A stretch of DNA of 64,000 bases from contig OX352763.1 in NCBI GenBank assembly GCA_947095585.1, forward strand, positions 18,029,462 to 18,093,461, read 5' to 3'. The stretch is from Nephrocerus scutellatus (Eukaryota; Arthropoda; Insecta; Diptera; Pipunculidae). The first letter of the stretch is position 1; each line of letters opens with the position of its first letter. Of this stretch, positions 44,475 through 56,229 are shown piece after piece. Made by a program: the position numbers and the translations under genes. The notes beneath the pieces were generated by a model. The model searched no databases. It saw only the letters and a program-made list of their open reading frames with translations, and was not told the DNA's origin.

Positions 44475-46780
44475 TGCCATTGTTTGTTTGTCTGCATGGA
44501 TAAAACGCTTTTATGTCGCCTCATCCCGCCTAAACCACTATATGTATCGAAGCCATATTTACTCCATATGTTTGGAGTGCTTTTTTTTGCTAAGCATCAA
44601 AAGTATTGAATCCGTTTTCTAAAACTGGTAGGATCATTCTACAACAGCACAACAACAACGTGGATGTTATGGTTAAGCTAAGAAAGTCCTTTCTGGTAGG
44701 CTCTATGCTATAAGTTAGGCGTGAGTTTCACTGTATACCCTGTCTTATTCGATTTCAGATGCATGAGAATGCAGTTTTTTGACAGATGTCGTGAACGCAA
44801 AAATCGTGAGTTTTTTTATTGGAACGGCTGTGTACACACAAGCCAAGCGATAAACTTGAAATGCTTGTTGAATTAGTACCTTGATGGATCTGTAGAGTCT
44901 TGACAAAATTGTTTGACAACCGTCTGCCTATTTGTAGTTCAATGCTGTTGTCTACTATTAGAGTTGACTACAAATCTTGTCTTGGCTACATAGGCTTATG
45001 AACGACAAAGGCTTATGAACTTTGTTCATATAAACAACATAGGCTTATCAATTTTTCTGAGATGCCGCATTCTCTCATGGAAATCATAGGTAGCATTAAG
45101 AAGTCTATGATCTGGTAATGTAAAAAGCAGAACCCCAACCATAGGTGGCAAAACAGGAATTTCCATTATAAAGTGCCTTTTCTAATATGAAATTTATTCC
45201 AATTGAAATTGTCCTAACCATGCAATAATAAAAAACCAAAACATAGCACCAATAATTACTCAACTTCGTCGAGGGTAAAACTACTCAGGTCTCAGGTGGC
45301 GTTTGAGTCTCCACATGACACAAAGTGCACCATTTGTAAGCTCCCTCACTTCCCACGCCCTATCATTACTATCTTCCATTATAAGGTTTACCTGGAATTC
45401 GCGACACTAATCAGCCAATCAGCTGGCGGCTGTCACATTTGTCTCCTTCTCGTTCTCTTCACACAGAAAAAACGTCTGAATCCGTTTATTACTCTGCACA
45501 GATAATACCTTTGCATGATGATGTAATCCAACAGAACTGGTTCGACTTTTATTCATTAAGATGGATGTTGACAGTGAGTGGGCTGGGCGCAGGCACATCA
45601 CAGAGTGAACTCGTGTATGTAAAATTACAACAACAACTCAACTAAGCAGAACCAAAAACACCTTTCAATTAGTTATCTGAAATATGTAACTACTTAAGCT
45701 ACCGCGCCCGGGTTTCACAGAGATTTCGCTCTGCACACATTTATTTTCCTTCAATAAAATTCTTATTGAGCGGTTCTGAGAATCGTAGCGTAGGTATTCG
45801 GTAAACGAACCACAGCGCTCCCTTGCCCTCATTTCTTCCACAATGAATCGCATTCTCATCTTCACCGATCCGCGCTTTTTGTTTTACTTTTACGCAACTT
45901 TTTTAAATATTTGCATAAATCTCTGTTGTCGCTTGATACATCATCGTATACTCTTCTTATGAGGCGTTTTTTGTCGGTCGTTAATGGACCGACAAACTAA
46001 AGGGACACATTGTAGCTCATTGTAACTTACGAGTATGCCTGACCTATCGTTCATTCTGGATTTTTATTGATAATTTATTCATGGCTGCGTACGACCGGTT
46101 GCCGGCAGTGTCGATTGATGCAGTACACTGAGAAAAATAATGAGTGAATGCTGAATGAATGAAACTTAGTTTTGTAGAGACTTGTAGCGATTCCAACCTT
46201 TTGAAAATACATAGATATTTTTGCTTTACCAAATACAGAACGACCTCGGTAAACGAAACTAATAGAAATCAACGCGGTTGTGTTGAGTGAGGTTGTTGTA
46301 GAACTCGAGTTTAAAGATGAACAAAGAACAACGTAATAACGAAATGTCAATGGGTATAAAAGATAATTTTTGTTAGTTTATAGCAAAATATTGTTTCAAT
46401 TCATTTGTTTATAAGATTCAGTCCAGATGTTGCATTCATCGATATAACCTACAAGATAGAGCGATGAGATATAGAGAGTTATAAGAGAAATAAGATATAT
46501 AGTGGATAAAGGGGAGGGGTTTACAGGAATGAGAGACATATATGAGACTGAGAGTATATATAAATATAATAAAATTTGGCGTGACATACCGTTGTGGTTC
46601 AAGACCTAGCTTATTGCTTTTGCTTTAGAGAATTATGTATGTATATTTAATTATAACTTTCCAATATTTTAAATGTAGATAGATATAAATATAGATAAAT
46701 CCGACCACAGAGAGGGAGCCAGCGAGGAATAGAAAGATAAAAAGAGAGAACAGGACTAGAAAGAGAAAGAGAGAGAATAG
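44475..46780. other. No gene recognised; purine-rich stretch 46690-46785
   Basis: No supported exon. Around 45050-45130 the minus strand has MRECGISEKLISL, weakly like an RT fragment; too short to annotate. Purine-rich AGAGAGA-type DNA precedes the RTE 3' end. Confidence 0.4.
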
Positions 46781-46785
46781 GTACT

Positions 46786-47116
46786 TACTTACTTACTTAT
46801 GTCCTATATCCCCTCGTGGATCCTAGGGCCTCTACTACGCCTACGCGCCATCGCGTGCGGTTCCTGGAAATGAGCTTCAGCTCTCTCCAACTCTTCCCAA
46901 TTGCCGTGACTCCTCCTCAACTGTTCTGCGCCATGTATTTCTCGGACGAACCGTTCTTCTACCATCCTGAGATAACGGGTTCCATTGCATTGCGTAGTTT
47001 GCTATGGAACTTTCGCCTTTTCGGAGTGTATGACCAATCCACTGCCACTTCCGTCGTTGGATTGTTGTGCCTATTGGTTCCTGACCCGTTCTCTGGTAAA
47101 GATGTTCGTTCTTTTA
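46786..47116 (-). mobile_element. RTE-like LINE 3' end with (TAAG)n tail
   Basis: Minus strand YQRTGQEPIGTTIQRRKWQW, then IGHTLRKGESSIAKLRNAME and GKSWRELKLISRNRTRWRVG with VVEALGSTRGYRT, ending in TAAGTAAGTAAG (46786-46799). This is the family's C-terminus after the R-K-W-x-W-I-G-H block. One stop and small shifts are present. The 5' side is cut at 47116 by the TIR39 element. Confidence 0.85.
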
Positions 47117-47479
47117 CAGGGTGTATCAGTTAAGGTGGCAAATACTTAAAGGGGTGAAGGGTCTTTTTTGAAACAAAATTAAATCTATGAGATCAAACAC
47201 TGTACATTTTTTTAAATTCTTAAAACTACATATTTACTTATCTACTTACCTACATGAAGGTCGTCAAAGTCCAAAAATTTTTAATTTTTTTTTTAATTCT
47301 ATTTTCAAACGCGATTATCTCGAAAAATAATCTTTAATAAATTTTTTTTGACTAATATAGTATTTAAGCCTAATCAATTTCCCACAAATCCATGCACAAT
47401 GTTTGTAAATTCGGTCAATAGGAGCAGGGCTAATATAAAAAGTTAGTAAAATGAATTTGAACTTTTCAAATTTGTTTGA

Positions 47480-47880
47480 GGCGGTACATTACAATCGTCT
47501 TTAAGCTGCATGTTCAATCCTCCTTCCTAACTGTTCTACAGTTTCTATTTCGGTTGAATATACCAGCTCCTTCGCTCTTCCCCACACACAAAAATCTAGA
47601 AGAGTTTGATCCAGTGACTTAGAAGACGGCCAAAATACCGAACCGTCTCTACTTTCATCCATCGGTTTTGATAATGTACACTTAAAAATGCAGTAGCATT
47701 ACGTCCACTGTGGCAAGGAGCATCATCCAACTGAAAAACATGTTGATTCGAGTCAGTAATGGGAAGTCTTTTATCAATTCTGAAAGGTGATTCGTCAAAA
47801 AATGCAGGCACCCGTTTAAATTTCGTCGTTAGGGTAGTTTGTGAGGAACAATGAAATGATCCTCGATTACTCTGGCCCAT
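47480..47880 (-). pseudogene. Transposase remnant of the TIR39 element
   Basis: Minus strand FQLDDAPCHSGRNATAFLSV and HYQNRWMKVE carry the second catalytic Asp region (QxDDAPCHSxRN). After one frame change LDQTLLDFCVWGRAKELVYS and TEIETVEQLGRRIEHAA supply the third catalytic Asp (LLDF). It belongs to the same DDE_3 group as 236-738. The N-terminal DNA-binding part is not seen, so the element depends on, or once depended on, a transposase elsewhere. Confidence 0.8.
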
Positions 47881-47944
47881 ACGTTTAAACTTAAATGAGT
47901 ATGTGTTATAATATAAATAGTATTCACAGAGAAATTAAAGAAAC

Positions 47945-48053
47945 AGTAAGTACCATGTAATTTGTGTGCCAAAATATGCATGCCCAACACAAATGGTTGG
48001 CGAGAAGTCAGGCCTTGGACCACATGGTCTGTCGCGCCGATATTATTATTATT
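47945..48053 (+). mobile_element. tRNA-derived SINE, 3' fragment
   Basis: TTTGTGTGCCAAAATATGCA, CCCAACACAAATGGTT, GCGAGAAGTCAGGCCTTGGA, GTCTGTCGCGCCGAT and (ATT)n match the last third of the SINE at 50119-50410. It lies within the TIR39 element. Confidence 0.85.
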
Positions 48054-48439
48054 ACGCTGTTATTCATTTTTGTTAATTGTTAATTTTATGCCTCGTTTTC
48101 TATAGTTATACTTTATATGTATGTAACTTTATATGTATATAACTAAAAATAAAACTATAAATACATATATTACTACGGCCACAGCTCCTATGGAAATTCT
48201 GGGATCTGGCCAATAGGGTCTGGAATTTTTGGAACCAAGTCATTTCTCAAGAGATTCGTATGAAACTCGGAATGTAGGACTAATATGCAACTATAAGATT
48301 TGTTCCTATGGAAATTCTGGGATCTGATCTGAGTTTCACTTCAACCGCGCGTAAAAGTTACACGCACTCTTTTTTTTCTCGTAATTAACCAAGGAATTAC
48401 CCCTTTAAGTATTTGTCACCTAAACTTATACTGACTGTA

Positions 48440-49900
48440 TACATTGACTGTCCAACCAAAGCAATTTATTTCAATAACGTATGTCCACCAATGTTTTTTT
48501 ACCGTGTATTCTTCTAATAGCCCCTTCTCACTTCGCTTTCTTATATAATTTAGTTAAACACTGTTTTCAAATTTAATTTTGATAAAAATTCAATTCGAGA
48601 TACACATTGTACATGCATGGCAGGCGTTATATTGCCAACTTAACAGACGCATAGTGCCCAGAAGAAGTCGTCGTATCTTTGTGTTTATCTCTATCAACAA
48701 AATGTACAAGTGTCTTTTTTATGCTAATATCGAAATATTTCATGCGTGGGTGCATCCTTTTGTGTTTTTTAATTTTTTTTTCATCTGTAATTTTATGCTT
48801 TTTCGAAGAGAAAGGAAATGTCAACATCCGCGATTATAGTGGTTTGGGGAATTTTTTATTATTTCGTTACATAATAATTTGATGCAATGCTACAGTTATG
48901 TAAAAGGGTCTGTCTTCACTGCTGAAGTGCTCATGCTAGATATCACTTACAAGAAAGGTCAATGTCATTTTTAATAATGATAATATGTATTTGCATTAGT
49001 CAATGACAAGGACAAGATTATTGTGAAAACTCTCTAAAGTAATTGAGGAATTTGTCGCATGAATATTATTGTCGGCATGAAAAATGCTTTTGTTTATGAA
49101 CTTTCTGAAATATAACATAAAAAGGTGTTTTACATCTTTATGTCTTAGCGCCAGACATGTTGATCAAACAAAACTTAATTAAAAATACACAAAAGAGAGT
49201 GTCAATATAGTAGAGTTTTAAGGGGTCATCTTGATTTTGTCGTGCTGGTGTTTTAAAAAGTTTTGGTGGGCACTTGGCAATTTTTAAGGCACGTATGAAC
49301 TAGAATTTCAATACTAAAAAAAAACATTTTTACTATTAACCTCGGGATGCTGCCTTCAATCGTGTTTGGCAATTAATTTTAAAATTCCGAAATGGACGAC
49401 AACTTTATTTTGTATTCCATCAAAGAACTTTTTTTACCCAAGAGATAGTCGGCAAAAAACAGACACACATCTCAGTGGTGTGCGGACCTACATGGAATAC
49501 AAATAATTCTACCAATGACGGAATAATAAAGAAGCTGCCCACCATGTGGCATGCATAAGTTAGTATTTTTTTAATGAATGAAATGTGCCGCAGACGGACG
49601 ACGACATGTGCGAGTGAAGTTTGATCAAATCCCATGTCGAATTTCTGGAATTAACCAAGAAGATCTTTTAATAATTTTATTTTTATTCGCCAATAAAAGA
49701 GGAAGTTGATTCTTTATAGCAGGAGATTTTGCATGTGATGAGATCAAACAGGATGTGAATGATATTAAGTCAAGGAAAACATGATGATCCCAATCACCAC
49801 CACAGCAGAACACATGTCTTGTTCTGTATTTGACGATTTTTGTTGTTACAATGGGGTTAACTTTGTGTTCTTACATTCGAATTTTTATTGTCTGTGCAAA
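48440..49900. other. No gene recognised
   Basis: A+T-rich DNA with short open frames of no recognisable family. Confidence 0.45.
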
Positions 49901-49904
49901 ATTC

Positions 49905-50790
49905 TTCGGAAGAAATAAAAATATTTGTGGAACTTTTGATGAAGTGAATGAAGTCTTTAATCTTGAGCTACGAAGATGCTTAATATCCGAAGAAGTTATC
50001 AAAGTATGAAGAACTTGTGTGGAAGATGTGTGCACCTTGTGATATAGTGACGAAAGTATTCAATTTTGGGCTTCAAAGATGCCAAATATCTGAAGAAATA
50101 ATCAAACTATGTATGTGGGCGCCGTGGCTCAGTGGATAGGAGCATGGACTGCTGAGCAGGGGTTTCGTGGTTCCAATCCCATTAACACCAAAGTACTTTT
50201 CACGGTGTCCCACCTCTCGCGAAAGTTTGACAAACGTCCGAGAGTAATAACTTGTCACTGAAAGCTTCTCGATTCACCACCGGATCAGTGGATTAAATTG
50301 TAGGTCCCTCCATTTGTGTGCAAAAATATGCAAGCTCAACACATATGGTTGCGAGAAGTCAAGCCTTGGACCGCAGGGTCTGTCGTGCCGATATTATTAT
50401 TATTTTATAAGTATGTGGAACGTGTGTGGAACTTGTGATGAAGTGAATTAAGAAATAACAAATATCTCATAAAATAATCAAACTAGGAATAACTTTTGTG
50501 GGCTTTGAAGATGCCAAATATCTGAAGAAATAATCAAACTATGTGTGTGGAACGTGTGTCGAACTTTTGATGAATTGAATGAAGTCTTAAATTTTGGGCT
50601 ACATAAATAACAAATATCTTATGAAATAATCAAACTAGGAATATCTTGTAAGGGCTTCGAAGATGCTAAATATCTGAAGAAATAATGCAAATATTTGTGT
50701 GGAACGTGTGTGGAAGTTGTGATGATTAAATGATTAAATTTTGGGCTTCGTCGATACGCCAAATATCTTGTGCAAAATTCAAACGGTAAA
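49905..50790. repeat. Dimeric satellite-like array interrupted by a SINE
   Basis: Two alternating modules: AAATATCTGAAGAAATAATC with AAACTATGTGTGTGGAACGT and TTTTGATGAAGTGAATGAAG; and AAATATCTTATGAAATAATC with AAACTAGGAATA. Corresponding points at 50507 and 50661 are about 155 bp apart. A detached, more diverged piece with TGTGGAACGT and AATATCTCATTATATAATCA lies at 51490-51690, suggesting that the array was once longer or was split by the sequence at 50790-51490. Confidence 0.8.
50119..50410 (+). mobile_element. Full-length tRNA-derived SINE with target duplications
   Basis: 292 bp. Head GCGCCGTGGCTCAGTGGATA with perfect A box TGGCTCAGTGG (50125-50135) and B-box-like GGTTCCAATCC (50169-50179), followed by a body containing CCCACCTCGCGAAAGTTTGA, CAGTGGATTAAATTGTAGGT and CTTGGACCGCAGGGTCTGTC, and an (ATT)n tail. 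GTATGTGG flanks both ends (50111-50118 and 50411-50418). The D-arm (GCTC...GAGC) can pair but the acceptor stem cannot, so it is not a working tRNA gene. Reference copy for the fragments at 20883, 40257 and 47945. Confidence 0.92.
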
Positions 50791-50799
50791 CACAAACAC

Positions 50800-52730
50800 C
50801 AAAAAAACCGAAATCGGAAATCTTTATCAAAAGCCTGATTTGGAAGATTTGCTCCAGAGGACATAGCCAAATTACGAAAAACCACAGCTAATCGTCAAAT
50901 CGGCTTCATTTAAATCGAGCTCTTCCGCTTATCCTTAGAGCAATGTTTGGCGCCAAGAAACACACCAAAACATCTTGATTTTGTGAAATTTACAAGATTT
51001 CTAAGTTTTTTCAGTTTTAGAAGCTGAAATTTGATAAGCCTACGGCTCGATAGTTGTGAGTGCCTTTTTCGTTTGGTTGACTTGGTAATACAAATGAATC
51101 CGGTGCATTGTTAGCTTTCAAGAAGGTCGTCAACTAGTTCCCGAAGGACCGAATTGCACATTAGAGGATTCAAGAATTTTGAAGGCTCATTCATGTCATT
51201 GTTTGTAATATTTTTTTTCAGGGTTTTTTCTAGTTTTCCCTGACCATGATCCATTGATTAAAGAATTTGGACTCACGCCGTTTAAGTTTCGTTATCGTTC
51301 TGCGTGTTGCTTTTTCATTGAATTAGGGGGAATTCTGAGAAAATAAATAAAAACCATCAACAAACGTGAGGAATGTGATAATATTGCTAAATACATTCCT
51401 TCGATTTTTTTTATTTTAATAAAGGGCTTAGCCCACCTTATTGCTGTGGTGCAAGTCATTCATGGAGTTCTTCTTTGGCAATAAGTTTCTTTATGTATAT
51501 AAAAAAATATCTTATGAAATCATTAAACTATAAAGAACTTGTGTGGAACGTGTCAATTCAATTTGGACACATCAGAAATGGTTAATATCTCATTATATAA
51601 TCAAATTATGAAGTAAATGTGTGGAACGTATGCGAAACTATTGTGGAACATATGTGGAACTTGTTTGGATATTGTGTGTTTTCTCAACACTTATTTTAAG
51701 GAAAAACAAATATCATCTTATTCGCTATGAACAAAAAATCTACGTTGCAGTTGCAGTGATTATATCCCAAGTTATGTACTGAACGTCCCTTGTTCTCATT
51801 ATTTGAAGCTAATGTTACTCCGATTATTTCTAGAGATGAATGTCTTCTAAGATGATCTCATTTCCTTGGTAATGAAGCAGAGCTACACAAAAAAAAAGGA
51901 GTGGCTATTGTTTTTGTTGGTTTATTTGCCTATTATGCACTCAAAGTTGCCTGTAGGTCAATAGCGTGGAATAATTTTGAAAAGTAGCAGAACAAAGCGA
52001 CTTTATTCATTTCGCTGTCCACACACTGAATAAAAGATAATTTAGCAACGCAAGAGGAAATAAAATAAATAACAATTTTAAAATATATTTACATATTGCA
52101 TATATGTTGTCGTACAATGCTTGCGACACAACTACGCAATTGCCACGCCACCTCCGCATCTTCCATGGCTGGCTGTGGTCTAGTTTTTCGAGTAAATTTG
52201 GCATAAGGAGTAAGATAATTTGCATACTAATGTACTTCCAATGCATGTGCATAGTGCAACTTGTCGAGCGGGCGTTTTGTAACAAACAATTTAACAGTCG
52301 CACTTACAACCCACTACCACCACCACCACCATTCAGTCTATTTTGCAATAAAAGAATAATAACAATTCTGTCGATTGCCGATAGTCTGCCAGTCGCAAAG
52401 GCGGGTAAATTAGCTGCTTTAGGTGGCGTTCGGCCGCTTAATATGGGCGTAAGCATGGCAAATACAGATGGAATTTCCATTGGAAATTAGAATTGAGTTG
52501 TTCTTTACGCTTTTTGTTACAAATTAAATTATGCGGTGGTTGATTGTAGCTGTTCTGTCTGTAATTGAAACGCCACGGCATGGTGTTTTGCGTCACTCAA
52601 CGGACATGATGTGATTCACGAGTTCGTACCTATACATATTCGAATAAAGCTACTTTTGTTAAAAAATTAAGCAAACCCGTTGACTGTTTGTACATAATAA
52701 AAAAAAAGCAAATATTCGAGGCTTAAAGAA
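50800..52730. other. No gene recognised; possible LINE trace 51050-51150
   Basis: The minus strand at 51140-51040 reads EKGTHNYRAVGLSNF, loosely like the NYRPIxLS motif at the start of an RT domain. Too short to be sure. At 51221 TTTTTTTTCAG is a good acceptor-like site without an exon. The remainder is featureless. Confidence 0.35.
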
Positions 52731-52734
52731 GTCA

Positions 52735-52925
52735 AAGCGAGTGTAGGTACCCCAAGGAAGCGTTCTTGGGCCAATACTATATCTCCTGAAAACTCACGAT
52801 ATTCCGACGATAGAATATAACACGATTGCTACTTTTGCTGACAACACGGCTTTAATGACAGTTACTGAAAATAATGTGGACTCAACTCTTTAACTACAAG
52901 AGGCGATCTCGCATATTCAAAATTG
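52735..52925 (+). mobile_element. Jockey-like LINE RT fragment
   Basis: Plus strand VPQGSVLGPILYLLKTHDIP, TIEYNTIATFADNTALMTVT and LQEAISHIQNW: motif B and the catalytic box, here FADN instead of FADD, with the following helix. It belongs to a different LINE lineage from the one at 23105 (SVLGPILY against SVLSPTLF). The TIR39-type module begins abruptly at about 52926. Confidence 0.8.
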
Positions 52926-53495
52926 GATTTTTTTAAATTCTTGAAACCGTTACCGATATAAACGTCGTCAAAATCCAAAAATGTTTTTTCTTTTTTTAAA
53001 TTTTATTTTCAAACGCGAATATTTCGAAAATCGCTCTCGGATAATTTTTTTTTGACAAATGCAATATTAAAGCCTATTCAATTTTCTACAAATCCATCTC
53101 ACAATATTTATGCATTCGGTCAATAGGAGCAGGGTTAAAAATGAAAGTTTGTATCATAAACGAGAACGTACTTTTGATCTTACATGACTTCACACCATAT
53201 AAATCTTGAACGCTTCCAGCTACAAGCTTACTGTTGGTCTTTTTTGAAAGAAAATTATATTTTTAAGATCCAACAATATACCTACACTTTCTTAAATAAT
53301 TTTACCCATATCGATATAAAAGTCGTCAAATGCAAACAAAATTTTTAAAAATTGTTTTACCAACACGATTATTTCGAGAAATGCTCTTGGAAACATTTTC
53401 TTTGATAAATACATTGTTGAAGCCTGTTTTATATCCTACAAATACATGGCAAAACATGTGTGCATTCGGTCAACATGAGCGAGATAGTGCGGGTT
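52926..53495. mobile_element. TIR39-related internal modules (ends not found)
   Basis: Carries CCGATATAAACGTCGTCAAA, TTCGGTCAATAGGAGCAGGG, CGTACTTTTGATCTTACATG, TTGAACGCTTCCAGCTACAA and then a second, more diverged pass (53300-53490). Same order as 20140-20530 and 47220-47440. No terminal inverted repeat recognised at either side, so the borders are approximate. Confidence 0.7.
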
Positions 53496-53544
53496 GTGTT
53501 ACTACTACTACTTATAAGAAGGGTTGCATGACGTCCCAGTGTTC

Positions 53545-53640
53545 CTGCAGCAACAGTGCAACACCCGGGGGAAAAAAGTTGCCAGCCAGCCAGGCAGCCA
53601 CGGGCACGCGGAGTTAATATAGAGAATTTAAAAATTTTAA
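53545..53640 (-). mobile_element. DINE-1-like repeat, 5' end only
   Basis: Reverse complement begins AATTCTCTATATTAACTCCG, then CGTGCCCGTGGCTGCCTGG and CTGGCTGGCAAC, equal to the 5' end and (TGGC)n of the copy at 18.67 kb. It stops shortly after the microsatellite. Confidence 0.7.
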
Positions 53641-53644
53641 ATTG

Positions 53645-54770
53645 TCATCAGCGTCACATAATCGCACAATTTTATAATTTTACAATTAAAAAGGCAAATC
53701 CATCGTTACAACCAACTGAGTGGACAATGTGAGTAGGTTTTATAACTGCGTCAGTCAGAGAACTTTGACGCGTGCTGATTCATTCGTTCGTGTTGTTTTC
53801 ACCTTTTTCTTCCACCATTTCACGTATCTTTCACTGATGACAATGACGACAAACGAATCACACGGGACTTATATAGTTTATATTTATATGCAAAGTACAA
53901 ACTGCAGCCCCAGTTATCGATCAATGATTTTGATTAATATCGAGATGAAATTTAATGAGGACACCTGATTGCATCTTCTCCTATCCGTTGCTATAAACTC
54001 CTGGCTACAATTTTATTAATAAATCAAACTTTATGTTATGTAGCAATTTATCGCAGCACGCTGACGGGAAAACTGCGTCCAATTGGCATTATAAAATTGC
54101 TAATTGTTTTGTACAATTCAATATAATCTTGTTAATTAAACAATTATTGTATTTATTGCTTCATATTTCAAGAGAGAACATATAAACGCCGAATCATATG
54201 TGTACCATATATTTGTTGTTATGAAAACAGTGTTATGGGCTTTCATTCTTCATAGGACATACAAGTTCTTAAAATCTAATCAGAAAAAGCTAGAATATTT
54301 TTTTTTAAATTTTTTTATAAAACCAATCCTTAAATAACAAAGTGTATTTTACGGGTGGTATACTAATTTTGTTCATCTCTCTCTCTCTCTCTCTCTCTTT
54401 GTCTTATCTTGTCAAAAGCAACCTATAGCAAAATGGTGTATTTTCATAAATCCACAGTTTATTGCTTTGCAATTAAAATAACTAATTTTCTAACACTCTT
54501 ATAACCTCTCAATATATATGCAATATATTTCAAACATAATCTGGAACCCCAAATTTCGCTGAAACACCAAATCAAGTTCCATCAAGCGGAAACTGGCAAG
54601 ACGGCGTGACAATATACACACCGACCGATCGAAGATGAGATCGCTTCTTGGATGAAATTAATCTCTCAAAGTCACAGATGATTCCTAACTCGACTAACAT
54701 CTTTCAGGCAGAGATTCTAGCGGCTTTGAATATGGACACTGGCTCAATGGAGAATGTCAGTCAAAGAACA
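53645..54770. other. No gene recognised; (CT)n at 54376-54398
   Basis: A+T-rich DNA with one dinucleotide run. No exon-like structure. Confidence 0.45.
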
Positions 54771-54771
54771 A

Positions 54772-55050
54772 ATTCTCTATATTAATTTCGCATGCCCGTT
54801 GATTTGTTTGTCTGTCTGCTTGTCGTGGAATCTTGCGATACATTTTTAACTCACTTGCCAAATCCCGATTTGATTGAAAGTTTGCACACGTTGACAACAC
54901 TTTCTATTAAAATTTGGTAGTGATCGGGCTCGAGGTTGGGGGCTCTTATACCTAGTGCTTCGCATGTGTTTTTATTTTTCAATACTTATAGTGGAACTCA
55001 GTATACTCTTGGTTATTAGGGAATTTACACGAAAAATTCTAATTTTTAAA
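54772..55050 (+). mobile_element. DINE-1-like repeat, short copy
   Basis: Starts ATTCTCTATATTAATTTCGC, has a short GTCT tract (54809-54824), ATCTTGCGATACATTTTTAA, a TTTGCACACGTTGACAACAC block and TTTGGTAGTGATCGGGC, and ends GGGAATTTACACGAAAAATT. It is followed head-to-tail by a second copy. Confidence 0.75.
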
Positions 55051-55930
55051 TTCTCTATATTAACTTCACTTGCCCGTGGGTCGTCGGTCGGTCGTCGGTC
55101 GGTCGTCTGTCGTGGATTCTTGCGATCAATTTTTAACCCACTTCCCATGGCCCGATTTTATTGAAATTTTGCACACATGCGTATTTCCGGAGACAACACT
55201 TTCTATTAAATTTTGAGGCCCCTCGGGCAGCGGGGTCGGGGGGCTCCCAAACAAAAATTTTAAAAAATTTACCCGATTTTCTTCAAATTTTACACACATG
55301 TGTATACCCAATAAACAATACTTTTTCGAAAATTTGGTAGTGATCGGGTCCCGGGTTCGGCCGCAAGGCCCTTATACATTTTTTAAATATCTGTACTGGC
55401 ATCAGATATTCGTCGCCCTTTATGGACTGTGTGCGGTGTGTGCTGCGCAGTCGGCTGCGCTGCATGGTTTTGGCGGTGGTGGAGAGAGAGAGAGAAATCT
55501 TAGCGCACGCACAAATGAACCCAGCAAATGAAACGAGACATACATGTTTTATGCTTACTTCAACTTACATTTTTATTATATACTGAATTGTATTTTTATT
55601 GATGTCGTTTTTTTTGTTGTCGATATCAACTTACAGATAGAACAACAAGTTTTCACAATATTCTGTCATTTGGCGTTTTCATAAATTAGTTCAGAGCAGT
55701 CAAAGAGTTCTCAAGATAAATGTTCGTGTTTCTTATTTGCTCAGAGTATGAGCGTGCTCTAAGTGCTCAGAATAAAATGATCTGAGCTTTTTCAATTTTA
55801 ACATCTGATGTCAAATGTTTGTTTCGATGATTTTCTTCTACAATAAAAAAATGGCCCAGGATCGAGTGGCTCCCATATCAATTTCTGCGATTAGAGAATT
55901 TAGATGAAAAATTTTAATTTTTATGGGTTG
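55049..55930 (+). mobile_element. DINE-1-like repeat, long copy
   Basis: Starts TTCTCTATATTAACTTCACT, carries a (GTCG/GTCT) array at 55080-55116, then two successive CCCGATTTT.TTCAAATTTT.CACACATG modules (55150 and 55273), TTTGGTAGTGATCGGGTC, and the family 3' end GATTAGAGAATTTAGATGAA near 55889-55930. The 300 bp before the 3' end is unlike the other copies and may be an insertion. Confidence 0.7.
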
Positions 55931-56229
55931 TTTTTTTATGGGTTGTTTTTTATTTTTACTGTTAGGTCACAGTTAACGTGGAGTAGTCTGACCAACTGCG
56001 CCATATCAAAAAGGGTTTCCCCCCTACTACAATAAAAAGACAACCACTGAGTTGATATCAAGATATCGGAAAAATATATAGCCAGAATTGTGGCTATCAG
56101 TGGGCAGCCACCCTAACAAACCCGAACTCCACATATGTAATGCACATATGCAGGAGGTAAATAAGAAATAAACTTTCACCCAAAAGATCTATTGTATATG
56201 TATTCACGCTAAGAGACGTACCACCTCTA

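Larger units (their letters stand above)
47117..48437 (-). mobile_element. TIR39 element, complete ends, TA target duplication
   Basis: 39-bp terminal inverted repeats (47117-47155 and 48399-48437) match at 33 of 39 positions, both containing CAAATACTTAAAGGGGT. TA flanks both ends (47115-47116 and 48438-48439), as for Tc1/mariner elements. It encodes a broken transposase on the minus strand and carries a SINE fragment. The left 330 bp holds the module shared with 19.9-20.6 and 52.9-53.5 kb. CCTATGGAAATTCTGGGATC occurs twice in the right part (48188 and 48303). Confidence 0.9.

Noticed and set aside
44880..45130. RTE reverse-transcriptase fragment on the minus strand
   Set aside because: Only a weak MRECGISEKLISL match with stops around it; not enough to call.
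47829..48023. Minus-strand open frame over the SINE fragment
   Set aside because: It crosses the boundary between the TIR39 element and the SINE piece, so it is accidental.
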